From the NCBI GenBank assembly GCA_021826785.1, contig JAKAYN010000061.1, positions 1-5,231 of the forward strand: a stretch of DNA of 5,231 nt, in the 5' to 3' direction. A program made the translations under genes and the position numbers. Source of the DNA: Thermoplasmata archaeon. GTDB lineage: Archaea; Thermoplasmatota; Thermoplasmata; Thermoplasmatales; Thermoplasmataceae. This document shows, in pieces, positions 1-5,231 of this stretch (the stretch's first letter is position 1; the number at the start of each line of letters is the position of its first letter). The notes below the pieces were generated by a model, which was given only the letters and a program-made list of their open reading frames with translations, had not been told where the DNA came from and made no database searches.

Positions 1-665
1 CGATCTGCGAGGGCGAGGCCATAGGAAAGGTAAATGGTCTTGCAGTCATGGGCTCACAGGAATTATCAGATTTAAGCGGAATAGTCATGCCAATAGTTGC
101 AGAGGTAACACCTGCACAGCATAAGGGTAATGGCATGGTCTATGCAACCGGCAAGCTTGGAGATATAGCAAAGGAGGCCGTTGAAAACGTTTCGGCTGTT
201 ATAAAGAAGATCAGCGGTAAGAACATCTCAGATGTAGATATACATATACAGTTCGTTGGAACATACGAAGGTGTTGAAGGTGATTCAGCAAGTGTTTCCA
301 TAGCAACCGCAGTTATATCGGCACTTGAAAGGATACCAATAGACCAAACAATAGCAATGACAGGATCATTAAGTGTCCGTGGAGAGGTTTTACCGGTTGG
401 CGGTGTAACTGCAAAGATAGAGGCGGCAATAGATGCCGGCCTTAAAAAGGTTGTAATACCATTATCAAACCTTAACGATGTCATACTTGATGAGGCGCAT
501 AGAAACAAAATAGAGATAATACCTGCTGCAACAATAGAGGATGTATTAAATGTTGCACTGGTTAAAAGTCCAGAGAAGGACGATTTCTTCAAGCAGCTTC
601 ATGACACACTGGGCGAGAATGAAAAAACAATAACAACCCAGAGAACAGGTACAAATGCAGCCTAA
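1..665 (+). CDS. lon: Archaeal Lon (LonB-type) ATP-dependent protease, C-terminal proteolytic domain, 5' partial
   Basis: The gene enters from the left edge; the first complete codon in frame is at 3, and the ATG at 48 is an internal Met, because the upstream residues [15 protein letters not shown] are the usual lead-in to the LonB protease domain. The visible part is the S16-family peptidase domain with the Ser-Lys dyad. The nucleophile Ser is in EGDSAS (codon 285-287) and the Lys in [12 protein letters not shown] (codon 414-416). They are 43 residues apart, the same spacing as S679/K722 of E. coli Lon. The AAA+ domain and the membrane segments typical of archaeal LonB would lie upstream, outside the window. 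LonB is a membrane-anchored hexamer that degrades misfolded and regulatory proteins at the cytoplasmic face. The protein ends in a polar Thr/Asn/Gln-rich tail. The sequence is visibly less AT-rich than the genes to its right, as expected for a conserved, well-expressed gene. It overlaps the next gene by 11 bp. Confidence 0.96.
   Translation, partial: ICEGEAIGKVNGLAVMGSQELSDLSGIVMPIVAEVTPAQHKGNGMVYATGKLGDIAKEAVENVSAVIKKISGKNISDVDIHIQFVGTYEGVEGDSASVSIATAVISALERIPIDQTIAMTGSLSVRGEVLPVGGVTAKIEAAIDAGLKKVVIPLSNLNDVILDEAHRNKIEIIPAATIEDVLNVALVKSPEKDDFFKQLHDTLGENEKTITTQRTGTNAA
647..650 (+). promoter_or_regulatory. Weak Shine-Dalgarno-like site of cgi121
   Basis: AGGT lies four bases before the ATG at 655, inside the last codons of lon. 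The match is short. It fits a gene inside an operon, translated by re-initiation or coupling with lon, and supports ATG 655 as the start. Confidence 0.4.
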
Positions 666-1068
666 ATTAAAATTCTTTTTTATAGAAAAATCATATTTTA
701 ATGATATAATTGCATATTCAATATCAAGAAAAAATCTATTCCAGTTTATAAACGGTAAGGTCGTTATTTCTGAGGTTCAGATCCTTGAAGCATACTCAAG
801 AGCATTAAGATACATGGAACATAATAGCAATATAAGATCACTTGGTGGACTTATATTATCATATATAACAGGTGAAAAGGATATAAAAACTGCAATAGAA
901 ATCGGTGGCCTAAACGAGACCGGCAGATATGTATTAATTTACGAAAACGAAGATGACCTTTTACATCTAAAAAATGTAAATGAAATAGAAAAATTCATTT
1001 TAAACGATGAAAAATCGATGGATTTTTATGTCTTCTCAAAAATGAGCTATTTAGACTCGCTGCTTTAA
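655..1068 (+). CDS. cgi121: KEOPS complex subunit Cgi121
   Basis: This is a 137-residue cytosolic protein of the Cgi121/TPRKB family, which binds the Bud32 kinase in the KEOPS complex and helps deliver tRNA for N6-threonylcarbamoyladenosine (t6A) formation at position 37. Family features visible in order: an N-terminal beta-rich part (residues 1-35), a helix [15 protein letters not shown] (about 41-55), the conserved block [20 protein letters not shown] (61-80) continuing into [15 protein letters not shown] (81-95), and a C-terminal helical part. The RxLGxxxLxYxTGEKxIxxAIExxG pattern and the length are typical of archaeal members. The start at 655 overlaps the lon stop by 11 bp and has a weak Shine-Dalgarno-like site, so it is probably co-transcribed with lon. 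Its last 18 bp overlap the 3' end of the convergent kinase gene. Bud32, Kae1 and Pcc1 are not in the window. The assignment rests on motif pattern and size, without an alignment. Confidence 0.88.
   Translation: MQPKLKFFFIEKSYFNDIIAYSISRKNLFQFINGKVVISEVQILEAYSRALRYMEHNSNIRSLGGLILSYITGEKDIKTAIEIGGLNETGRYVLIYENEDDLLHLKNVNEIEKFILNDEKSMDFYVFSKMSYLDSLL
969..1042 (-). terminator. Possible T-rich terminator region for the PfkB kinase gene
   Basis: Read on the minus strand, the stretch just after the kinase stop codon holds four separate T runs of five to seven bases (complements of A runs at 1038-1042, 1010-1014, 989-993 and 969-975). Archaeal RNA polymerase stops at such T tracts without needing a hairpin. 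The signals lie inside cgi121, as they must because the genes overlap. In AT-rich DNA T runs are common, so this is tentative. Confidence 0.25.
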
Positions 1069-1947
1069 ACGAATATCGTTAAAAATTTTAATTACATTGT
1101 TTTTATTTTCACTGAACTCTATGATCCTTTTCCTTATTGCCATTGAGGCAACGATGTTTCCAATAAGAACAGAATCATTTATATTATAATTTTTTTGTAT
1201 GCCAAGGTAAAACCCGGCACGGAAGGAATCGCCTGCACCTATTGTATCGTATATGAAATCGGGCTTAACTGCCGGTACATGGAACTCATTTTTATTGTGA
1301 AATACCGATGCACCATCAGAGCCCATGGTAACTATTATGTAATCGCAGAGATCACTTAAATCATACTCGGAAAGACCTGTTAAAGATTTAAGGTAATTAA
1401 ACTCATTTTTGTTGAACATTGATATGTACGATCTTGACATTATGTTTATTATTTTATCTTTATTATATAGATACCATATCTCCTGACCAGGATCAAAGAC
1501 TACCTTTGATTTTTTATTTTCCCTTGCTATTTTTTCATATTCATCTGAAGGGCCAGTACCAAGATGAATGTATTTATAATCGTAATTAAAAGTCTCTGAG
1601 GGCTTCCATGAATCCATTGGGCCCTGATACATATACGCAACCTGCTCGTTTCCATCTGTTGGTATATAACATATTGGGCCAATTGAATCATCTATTTCGA
1701 TATGCTCGGTATTTATCCCTCTTTTATTTAATTCTTTTATGTAATCCATATGTGTTACTGAACCAACCTTTGAGTAAAGGTCAAACTCAACGCCGAGGGC
1801 ATTGGCCACGAATGCAAAGTTTCCAGCGGTACCTGCAAACTCATTTGAAACGTTATTAACACCAACCGATTCTTCCTTTAGTGGCAATCTTGGGACCGAT
1901 ATCTTAACATCTATGTTTATATGTCCAAAAAAGGCCAGGAATTTCAT
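1051..1947 (-). CDS. PfkB-family carbohydrate/nucleoside kinase, probably broad-specificity nucleoside kinase (MJ0406/TA0880 type)
   Basis: A 298-residue cytosolic kinase of the ribokinase (PfkB) fold, normal in length. The second PfkB signature is clear: DTIGAGDSFRAGF at 234-246, with D240 as the expected catalytic base and GAGD forming the anion hole. An N-terminal substrate-site motif FAGTAGNFA lies at 37-45, and an NxxE Mg/phosphate motif (N179 to E182, in NKNEF) is present. The block HLGTGPS (128-134) followed by VVFDPGQE (149-156) resembles the Methanocaldococcus MJ0406 and Thermoplasma TA0880 nucleoside kinases, which phosphorylate nucleosides such as inosine, guanosine or cytidine with ATP; this points to nucleoside salvage more than to ribokinase, fructokinase or KDG kinase. 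The start at 1947 is chosen because GHINIDV, the usual first strand, begins at residue 8, and a TATA-like box sits about 25 bp upstream with no Shine-Dalgarno site. The gene is divergent from the glucan operon and convergent with cgi121. Family is certain; exact substrate is inferred. Confidence 0.85.
   Translation of the reverse strand: MKFLAFFGHINIDVKISVPRLPLKEESVGVNNVSNEFAGTAGNFAFVANALGVEFDLYSKVGSVTHMDYIKELNKRGINTEHIEIDDSIGPICYIPTDGNEQVAYMYQGPMDSWKPSETFNYDYKYIHLGTGPSDEYEKIARENKKSKVVFDPGQEIWYLYNKDKIINIMSRSYISMFNKNEFNYLKSLTGLSEYDLSDLCDYIIVTMGSDGASVFHNKNEFHVPAVKPDFIYDTIGAGDSFRAGFYLGIQKNYNINDSVLIGNIVASMAIRKRIIEFSENKNNVIKIFNDIRLKQRV
1100..1109 (+). terminator. Possible T-rich terminator of the lon-cgi121 unit
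   Basis: A ten-base T-rich run (TTTTTATTTT) lies about 30 bp after the cgi121 stop, inside the opposing kinase gene. It fits an archaeal intrinsic terminator, but no other evidence supports it. Confidence 0.3.
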
Positions 1948-1969
1948 TTATTGTGTATCTACAATAAAT
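1946..1969. repeat. 24-bp perfect inverted repeat, operator-like, at the kinase start
   Basis: ATTTATTGT (1946-1954) and ACAATAAAT (1961-1969) are exact reverse complements with a six-base spacer, GTATCT. The repeat covers the presumed transcription start of the leaderless kinase mRNA and touches its TATA-like box (1965-1975), the position where archaeal repressors commonly bind. It includes the first bases of the kinase coding region. The surrounding DNA is extremely AT-rich, so a chance repeat cannot be excluded. Confidence 0.45.
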
Positions 1970-1975
1970 ATTTAA
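1965..1975 (-). promoter_or_regulatory. TATA-like box of the PfkB kinase gene (leaderless promoter)
   Basis: On the minus strand TTAAATATTTA spans -28 to -18 relative to the ATG at 1947. An archaeal TATA box sits about 25 bp before the transcription start, so the transcript should begin at or a few bases before the ATG. No Shine-Dalgarno site is present between box and start, which agrees with a leaderless mRNA. A second candidate box, ATTTAAAT at 1992-1999, lies further upstream and would give a short leader. Confidence 0.55.
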
Positions 1976-2012
1976 CATTATTTAATAATAAATTTAAATC
2001 TAAAGACAAAAC

Positions 2013-2020
2013 TTAAATAA
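2013..2020 (+). promoter_or_regulatory. TATA-like box of the glucan operon (leaderless promoter)
   Basis: TTAAATAA is centred about 25 bp before the ATG at 2041, with an A-rich stretch just upstream (ACAAAAC) that could act as the BRE bound by TFB. The bases between box and ATG contain no Shine-Dalgarno match, so the first gene of the operon is probably translated from a leaderless mRNA. Another box-like sequence, AATTTAAAT at 1991-1999, would start transcription earlier and is the alternative. Confidence 0.6.
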
Positions 2021-2035
2021 AAAGTAATTTTATTT
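2015..2035. repeat. 21-bp inverted repeat between TATA-like box and start of the debranching-enzyme gene
   Basis: AAATAAAA (2015-2022) and TTTTATTT (2028-2035) are exact reverse complements around the spacer AGTAA. The site overlaps the TATA-like box and reaches nearly to the start, mirroring the placement of the repeat at the kinase gene. It is made only of A and T in the arms, so it may well be chance or simply AT-rich promoter DNA. Confidence 0.3.
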
Positions 2036-2040
2036 GTTTA

Positions 2041-3756
2041 ATGAACAGCTTTGAAATGGAATGGATTCTATCAAATAAAAATGGTACATACAGCGCATCA
2101 ACGGTCTCAATGGCTAATACCAGGACTTACCACGGCATCTATGTAAAGGCCATAAATGATAACTATGATAGAGTAAATTATTTAAACAAATTTTTTGAAA
2201 TCGTAAATATAAACGGTAAATCATACAATCTTGACACAAATTTTTATGATATAATTTATCCTGATGGTTATAAATATCTTGAATCGTTCAATGATTACGG
2301 TTATTTGGAATTCACATATAAAATACGATCTTCTATAATAAAAAAGAGGATGCTGCTCGATGATTCTGACACACTGCCAATCGAATACGATTCCAATGGC
2401 ATTGATGAGTTTTTTATATATCCATTAATATCATTTAGAAGATCATATCTAACCTTAAATTCGAATAATGATTTTAATGTAAGCGTTGGTCGATACTATG
2501 AATTTTCCTCAGGCGATTATTATTTTAACATTGATATACCAGGTGATTACATACCTGAAAATAAATGGTATTACAATTTCCATTACCCTGTTGATAAGGA
2601 ACGTGGTTCTAATTATAAGGAAAATTTATTCCTTCCAGGGCACTTTTCTGTAAAAATGGATAGGTTCACGATCAAGATCTTTATAGATAAACCGTCAGAC
2701 ACATCAATAAAAAGGACTGCAAAAAAACAGGGCATTGCATCAAGAGCATTAAAGTTTATAGTAAAAAACAACATACTTGCAGGATTCTATTGGTTTGGCC
2801 CCTGGGGCCGCGATACATTCATATCAATGCCGGGAATACTTTTATCCCAGAAAAGATTCAGTGAGGCACGTGATATAATAATAGAGTATTCGAACAGAAT
2901 AAAAAATGGCATGGTTCCAAGGATATTCACACCAGACTATGAATCCGGAGATACAGGTTTATGGTTTATATATGCATTTTACAAGTATTATCAGTACACA
3001 AGTGATAATTCCATGCTGGAGCTTATTTATAAAAAAATGGTGGATGTTATAAATTCATATATAAATGGCAATGATTTATACTGCCTTGATAATAATCTAG
3101 TTAAGATGAAGAAGCCAAAGCTAACATGGATGGATGCGCAGACTGGTGATAAAATATTCACACCAAGAACTGGGAAACCGGTGGAAATAAATGCACTATG
3201 GTACAACGCATTGAAGTCCATGGCATACTTTTCGGAGTTATTAAACATAAACAACAATTATGATAGCCTTGCGGATAAAACATTAAACGAGTTTAAAAGA
3301 ACATTTTTATCAAATCACTTTATAATGGATACGGATAACGATAGCAGCGTAAGGCCAAACATGATCTTTGCCTTTTCACTGCCATATAATGTTCTTGACA
3401 ATTTCAATGATTACATTGAAACAGTTAATGATGAGCTGTTAACACCATATGGCTTAAGATCATTATCAAAGTACGATGAAAATTATCATGGATTTTATAA
3501 TGGCGATCAATATTCAAGGGACTCTGCCTATCATAATGGTGCCATATGGACATGGCTTGCCGGCCCATACATAACAGCCTCCGTTAGATCGGGCCATAAT
3601 AAAAAGGATTTATACAATTATTTTAAAAATCTTTACGAACTATACATGATACCAGAGATCTTTGATGATACATTAAAACCAAAGGGCTGCATAATGCAGG
3701 CATGGAGCTACGGTGAACTTTTAAGGGCATATCATGAAGACTTGGTGAAACAATGA
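2041..3756 (+). CDS. GH133 glycogen debranching enzyme (amylo-alpha-1,6-glucosidase)
   Basis: A 571-residue enzyme expected to hydrolyse alpha-1,6-linked glucose at branch points of glycogen or limit dextrins in the cytoplasm. The N-terminal beta-sandwich domain (about 1-220) opens with EWILSNKNGTYSASTVS (7-23) and ANTRTYHGIYVKA (25-37), matching the family's EWLxTNGxGGYxSxTxxxxNTRxYHGLLV pattern. The C-terminal (alpha/alpha)6 barrel (about 230-571) shows GFYWFGPWGRDTF (248-260), GLWFIYAFY (306-314), TWMDAQTGD (362-370), KPVEINALWYNAL (379-391), GLRSLS (471-476), GDQYSRDSAYHNGAIWTWL (488-506) and KGCIMQAWSYGELLRA (548-563). Conserved acidic residues D258, D365 and E382 are present, so it looks active. 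It is slightly shorter than many bacterial homologues (about 600-650). ATG 2041 is chosen because it fits the leaderless promoter; the Met at residue 6 is possible but cuts very close to the first motif. It heads the operon; its stop overlaps the next start as ATGA. Confidence 0.93.
   Translation: MNSFEMEWILSNKNGTYSASTVSMANTRTYHGIYVKAINDNYDRVNYLNKFFEIVNINGKSYNLDTNFYDIIYPDGYKYLESFNDYGYLEFTYKIRSSIIKKRMLLDDSDTLPIEYDSNGIDEFFIYPLISFRRSYLTLNSNNDFNVSVGRYYEFSSGDYYFNIDIPGDYIPENKWYYNFHYPVDKERGSNYKENLFLPGHFSVKMDRFTIKIFIDKPSDTSIKRTAKKQGIASRALKFIVKNNILAGFYWFGPWGRDTFISMPGILLSQKRFSEARDIIIEYSNRIKNGMVPRIFTPDYESGDTGLWFIYAFYKYYQYTSDNSMLELIYKKMVDVINSYINGNDLYCLDNNLVKMKKPKLTWMDAQTGDKIFTPRTGKPVEINALWYNALKSMAYFSELLNINNNYDSLADKTLNEFKRTFLSNHFIMDTDNDSSVRPNMIFAFSLPYNVLDNFNDYIETVNDELLTPYGLRSLSKYDENYHGFYNGDQYSRDSAYHNGAIWTWLAGPYITASVRSGHNKKDLYNYFKNLYELYMIPEIFDDTLKPKGCIMQAWSYGELLRAYHEDLVKQ
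3744..3748 (+). promoter_or_regulatory. Shine-Dalgarno site of the glycosyltransferase gene
   Basis: GGTGA, a match to the GGAGGTGA consensus, ends four bases before the ATG at 3753 and lies in the last codons of the debranching-enzyme gene. Together with the ATGA stop/start overlap it fixes the start and suggests coupled translation. Confidence 0.7.
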
Positions 3757-4880
3757 AAGTTTCAGTCATAGGGTGGGAGCTTCCACCAGCATTTGCAGGC
3801 GGTCTTGGAATACACACAATAAATCTTTATTCAATATTATCAAGGATGATAGATATAGATCTATATGTACCTTACTCTGAAAAGCTATTTGATAAATATC
3901 CATTCAATGTTAAGAAGATAAGTGTTTACAAATACAGGTCTAATTATGAATTTTCCTCGTTAAAAAATACCTTTATGGATGAGATACTTTACTACAATTC
4001 CAGGGTTATAGATGAATTCGATCCAAAAAACGTTGATTTAATACATGCACATGACTGGATTACATACCCTGCAGGAATACATCTTAGGGAAAAGTATGGA
4101 ATACCTTTAATAGTAACGGTGCACAGCACAGAATTCGACAGATCCGGTAATTTCTTCCCACAAAAGTCAATAATGAACATAGAATCAGCCGGTATAAAAA
4201 AGGCAGATAAGGTTATAGCCGTTTCAAATCTAACAAAGAGAACAATAATTGAAAACTACCATGCTGATCCTGGTAAAATAAATGTTATATATAACGGTAT
4301 AGACAGCTCATTTATAAATAATCCATCAAGATCGTATGAGAAGACCAATAAAATACTGTATTTTGGAAGGATAACAACCCAGAAGGGTCCAAAGTTCTTC
4401 CTTGAGGCAGCGTATAAATCGTTAAAAATAAATAAAAATATCAAATTTGTTATGGCCGGTACTGGAGACCAGCTTAATGAGATAAAAATTTTATCAAAGC
4501 GTTATGGAATTTATAAAAATTTTTATTTCCCTGGCTTTGTGCCTGAGGAACTTGCCATGTGGTATTATAGAAATGCAGACGCTTTCATACTGCCAGCCGT
4601 CTCAGAGCCATTCGGCATGTCTGTAATTGAGGCTATGAGTGCTGGAACACCAGTAATTATAAGCAAGACCACTGGTGTTGGTGAATCACTTTTAAATGTG
4701 CTTTCTGCAGATTTCTGGGACACTGATTTAATATCGAATTACATATTAAATCTTGTTGAATATAAATCGCTTAGATCAGTTCTTGGTTCAAATGGCCAGA
4801 TGGAGGCAAAGCTCTTCACATGGGATAAAACTGCAATGAAAACTTTGGAGGTTTACAGATCATTATGTCGCAGACTGTAA
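3753..4880 (+). CDS. Glycogen-synthase-like GT-B glycosyltransferase (GT4/GT5 group)
   Basis: A 375-residue retaining GT-B glycosyltransferase with two Rossmann-like domains. The N-terminal acceptor domain starts WELPPAFAGGLGIHTINL (8-25), with the GGLG loop of glycogen/starch-synthase-like enzymes, and contains IHAHDW (97-102) and VTVHSTEFDRSG (121-132). The C-terminal nucleotide-sugar domain has ILYFGRITTQKG (201-212), with the expected phosphate-binding R206 and K211, then MAGTGD (234-239) and the E-x7-E motif SEPFGMSVIEA (284-294; E285 and E293). Placed between a debranching enzyme and a GH57 amylase-like enzyme, it most likely adds glucose from a sugar nucleotide to an alpha-1,4-glucan. 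Its length is nearer GT4 enzymes than bacterial GlgA (about 470-480), so another GT4 role, such as sucrose/trehalose-type or cell-surface glycan transfer, remains possible. The donor (ADP- or UDP-glucose) cannot be read from the sequence. No signal peptide or membrane segment is seen. The start is fixed by the ATGA overlap and a Shine-Dalgarno site. Confidence 0.87.
   Translation: MKVSVIGWELPPAFAGGLGIHTINLYSILSRMIDIDLYVPYSEKLFDKYPFNVKKISVYKYRSNYEFSSLKNTFMDEILYYNSRVIDEFDPKNVDLIHAHDWITYPAGIHLREKYGIPLIVTVHSTEFDRSGNFFPQKSIMNIESAGIKKADKVIAVSNLTKRTIIENYHADPGKINVIYNGIDSSFINNPSRSYEKTNKILYFGRITTQKGPKFFLEAAYKSLKINKNIKFVMAGTGDQLNEIKILSKRYGIYKNFYFPGFVPEELAMWYYRNADAFILPAVSEPFGMSVIEAMSAGTPVIISKTTGVGESLLNVLSADFWDTDLISNYILNLVEYKSLRSVLGSNGQMEAKLFTWDKTAMKTLEVYRSLCRRL
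4847..4852 (+). promoter_or_regulatory. Shine-Dalgarno site of the GH57 gene
   Basis: GGAGGT is a six-base match to the anti-Shine-Dalgarno sequence, located in the end of the glycosyltransferase gene. The gap to the ATG at 4865 is twelve bases, longer than usual, but no nearer in-frame start exists. Confidence 0.55.
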
Positions 4881-5231
4881 TTTTTTATTTTGAGGCGCAT
4901 CAGCCATTAAGGCTAAGACCGTACAGAATAAGCGAGATCGGTTATAAACATGATTATTTCTGGGATGAGAAGAACATGGAAATATTCAAAAGGGCATCGT
5001 TTAACTGTTATAGACCAATGACCATGCTTTTAAATGAATTTGAAATAAAATCAAGCATATCAATAACGGGCACTTTTATAGAACAGGCACTTAAATATGA
5101 TCCCGAGCTTATAGACATAATAAAAGGCTATGTATCATCAGGTAACTGTGAGCTTATAGATGAAACATATTATCACAGTCTGGTATCACTGTACGATTAC
5201 GATGAATTTAAGTATGAAGTCATGGAGCATA
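4865..5231 (+). CDS. GH57 alpha-amylase-like glucan-active enzyme, N-terminal part, 3' partial
   Basis: An open frame of 122 codons runs from the ATG at 4865 off the right edge. It begins TVIFYFEAHQPLRLRPY (4-20), containing GH57 conserved motif 1 (HQP, 12-14), followed by YKHDYFWDEKNMEIFKR (27-43), SISITGTFIEQ (64-74) and CELIDETYYHSLVSLY (95-110), the second conserved region of the alpha-amylase-like subgroup. GH57 enzymes are retaining (beta/alpha)7-barrel hydrolases or transglycosylases acting on alpha-1,4 or alpha-1,6 glucans. This subgroup resembles the Methanocaldococcus alpha-amylase more than the 4-alpha-glucanotransferases, whose N-terminus reads more like IHNHQP, or the branching enzymes. 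The catalytic Glu and Asp lie beyond the window. The start overlaps the glycosyltransferase by 16 bp, making it the third gene of the operon. No signal peptide is seen, so it should act inside the cell. Family is near certain; hydrolase versus transferase activity is open. Confidence 0.88.
   Translation, partial: MSQTVIFYFEAHQPLRLRPYRISEIGYKHDYFWDEKNMEIFKRASFNCYRPMTMLLNEFEIKSSISITGTFIEQALKYDPELIDIIKGYVSSGNCELIDETYYHSLVSLYDYDEFKYEVMEH

Noticed and set aside
48..50. ATG at 48 as the true start of a short Lon-like protein
   Set aside because: The same frame continues open to the left edge and encodes typical LonB residues just upstream, so this is an internal Met of a full-length protease.
140..592. 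150-codon open frame on the minus strand inside lon
   Set aside because: It is antisense to the strongly conserved protease domain and its translation shows no recognisable family; it is a codon-bias shadow.
1608..1859. 83-codon plus-strand open frame inside the kinase gene
   Set aside because: It lies opposite conserved PfkB sequence, has no promoter or Shine-Dalgarno site I can see, and resembles no protein family.
1948..2040. Small RNA gene or riboswitch in the intergenic region
   Set aside because: Only 93 bp with 11 G/C bases; no stable stem apart from AT-rich repeats, and the promoters appear leaderless, leaving no untranslated leader to fold.
3027..3257. Minus-strand open frame inside the debranching-enzyme gene
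   Set aside because: Antisense to the TWMDA and KPVEINALWYNAL motifs of a real enzyme; shadow frame.
3623..3817. Minus-strand open frame across the debranching-enzyme/glycosyltransferase junction
   Set aside because: Covers two well-supported coding ends on the other strand and has no features of its own.
3992..4444. Two minus-strand open frames of 62 codons inside the glycosyltransferase gene
   Set aside because: Both are short antisense shadows of conserved GT-B sequence.
1..5231. Mobile element, CRISPR array, defence cluster or other novel system
   Set aside because: No transposase, integrase, spaced direct repeats or tRNA-end signatures were seen; all genes belong to known housekeeping or metabolic families.

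Overview
The window looks like a piece of an archaeal chromosome from the order Thermoplasmatales, and a Picrophilus- or Ferroplasma-like organism is my best guess. The reasons are the strongly AT-rich coding sequence with heavy use of ATA and AGG/AGA codons, an archaeal LonB-type protease, a KEOPS Cgi121 subunit, and proteins rich in Ile, Asn, Tyr and Lys. First genes of transcription units lack a Shine-Dalgarno sequence and have a TATA-like box about 25 bp before the ATG (leaderless style), while genes inside units carry Shine-Dalgarno-like sites. Genus is inference; the archaeal assignment is firm.

Left part (1-1068, + strand): the C-terminal proteolytic domain of a Lon protease, cut by the window edge, overlaps by 11 bp a small gene for Cgi121, a subunit of the KEOPS complex that makes the t6A modification of tRNA. 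Middle (1051-1947, - strand): a PfkB-family kinase, most like archaeal broad-specificity nucleoside kinases (MJ0406/TA0880 type), converges on cgi121 with an 18-bp tail-to-tail overlap. A 93-bp intergenic region with only 11 G/C bases (1948-2040) holds two divergent promoters and two perfect inverted repeats, each lying between a TATA-like box and the start codon it serves.

Right part (2041-5231, + strand): a tightly packed alpha-glucan operon. A GH133 glycogen debranching enzyme (amylo-alpha-1,6-glucosidase) is followed with an ATGA overlap by a GT4/GT5-like glycosyltransferase resembling glycogen synthases, then with a 16-bp overlap by the start of a GH57 alpha-amylase-like enzyme that runs off the window. 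Together these would build and trim a glycogen- or maltodextrin-like polymer: the glycosyltransferase extends chains, the GH57 enzyme cuts or rearranges alpha-1,4 chains, and the debranching enzyme removes alpha-1,6 branch points.

Coding density is almost complete. The only gap is the 93-bp divergent promoter region. I see no tRNA or rRNA, mobile element, CRISPR array or long repeat, and no previously undescribed system. The most useful leads are the operator-like palindromes and the gene couplings.
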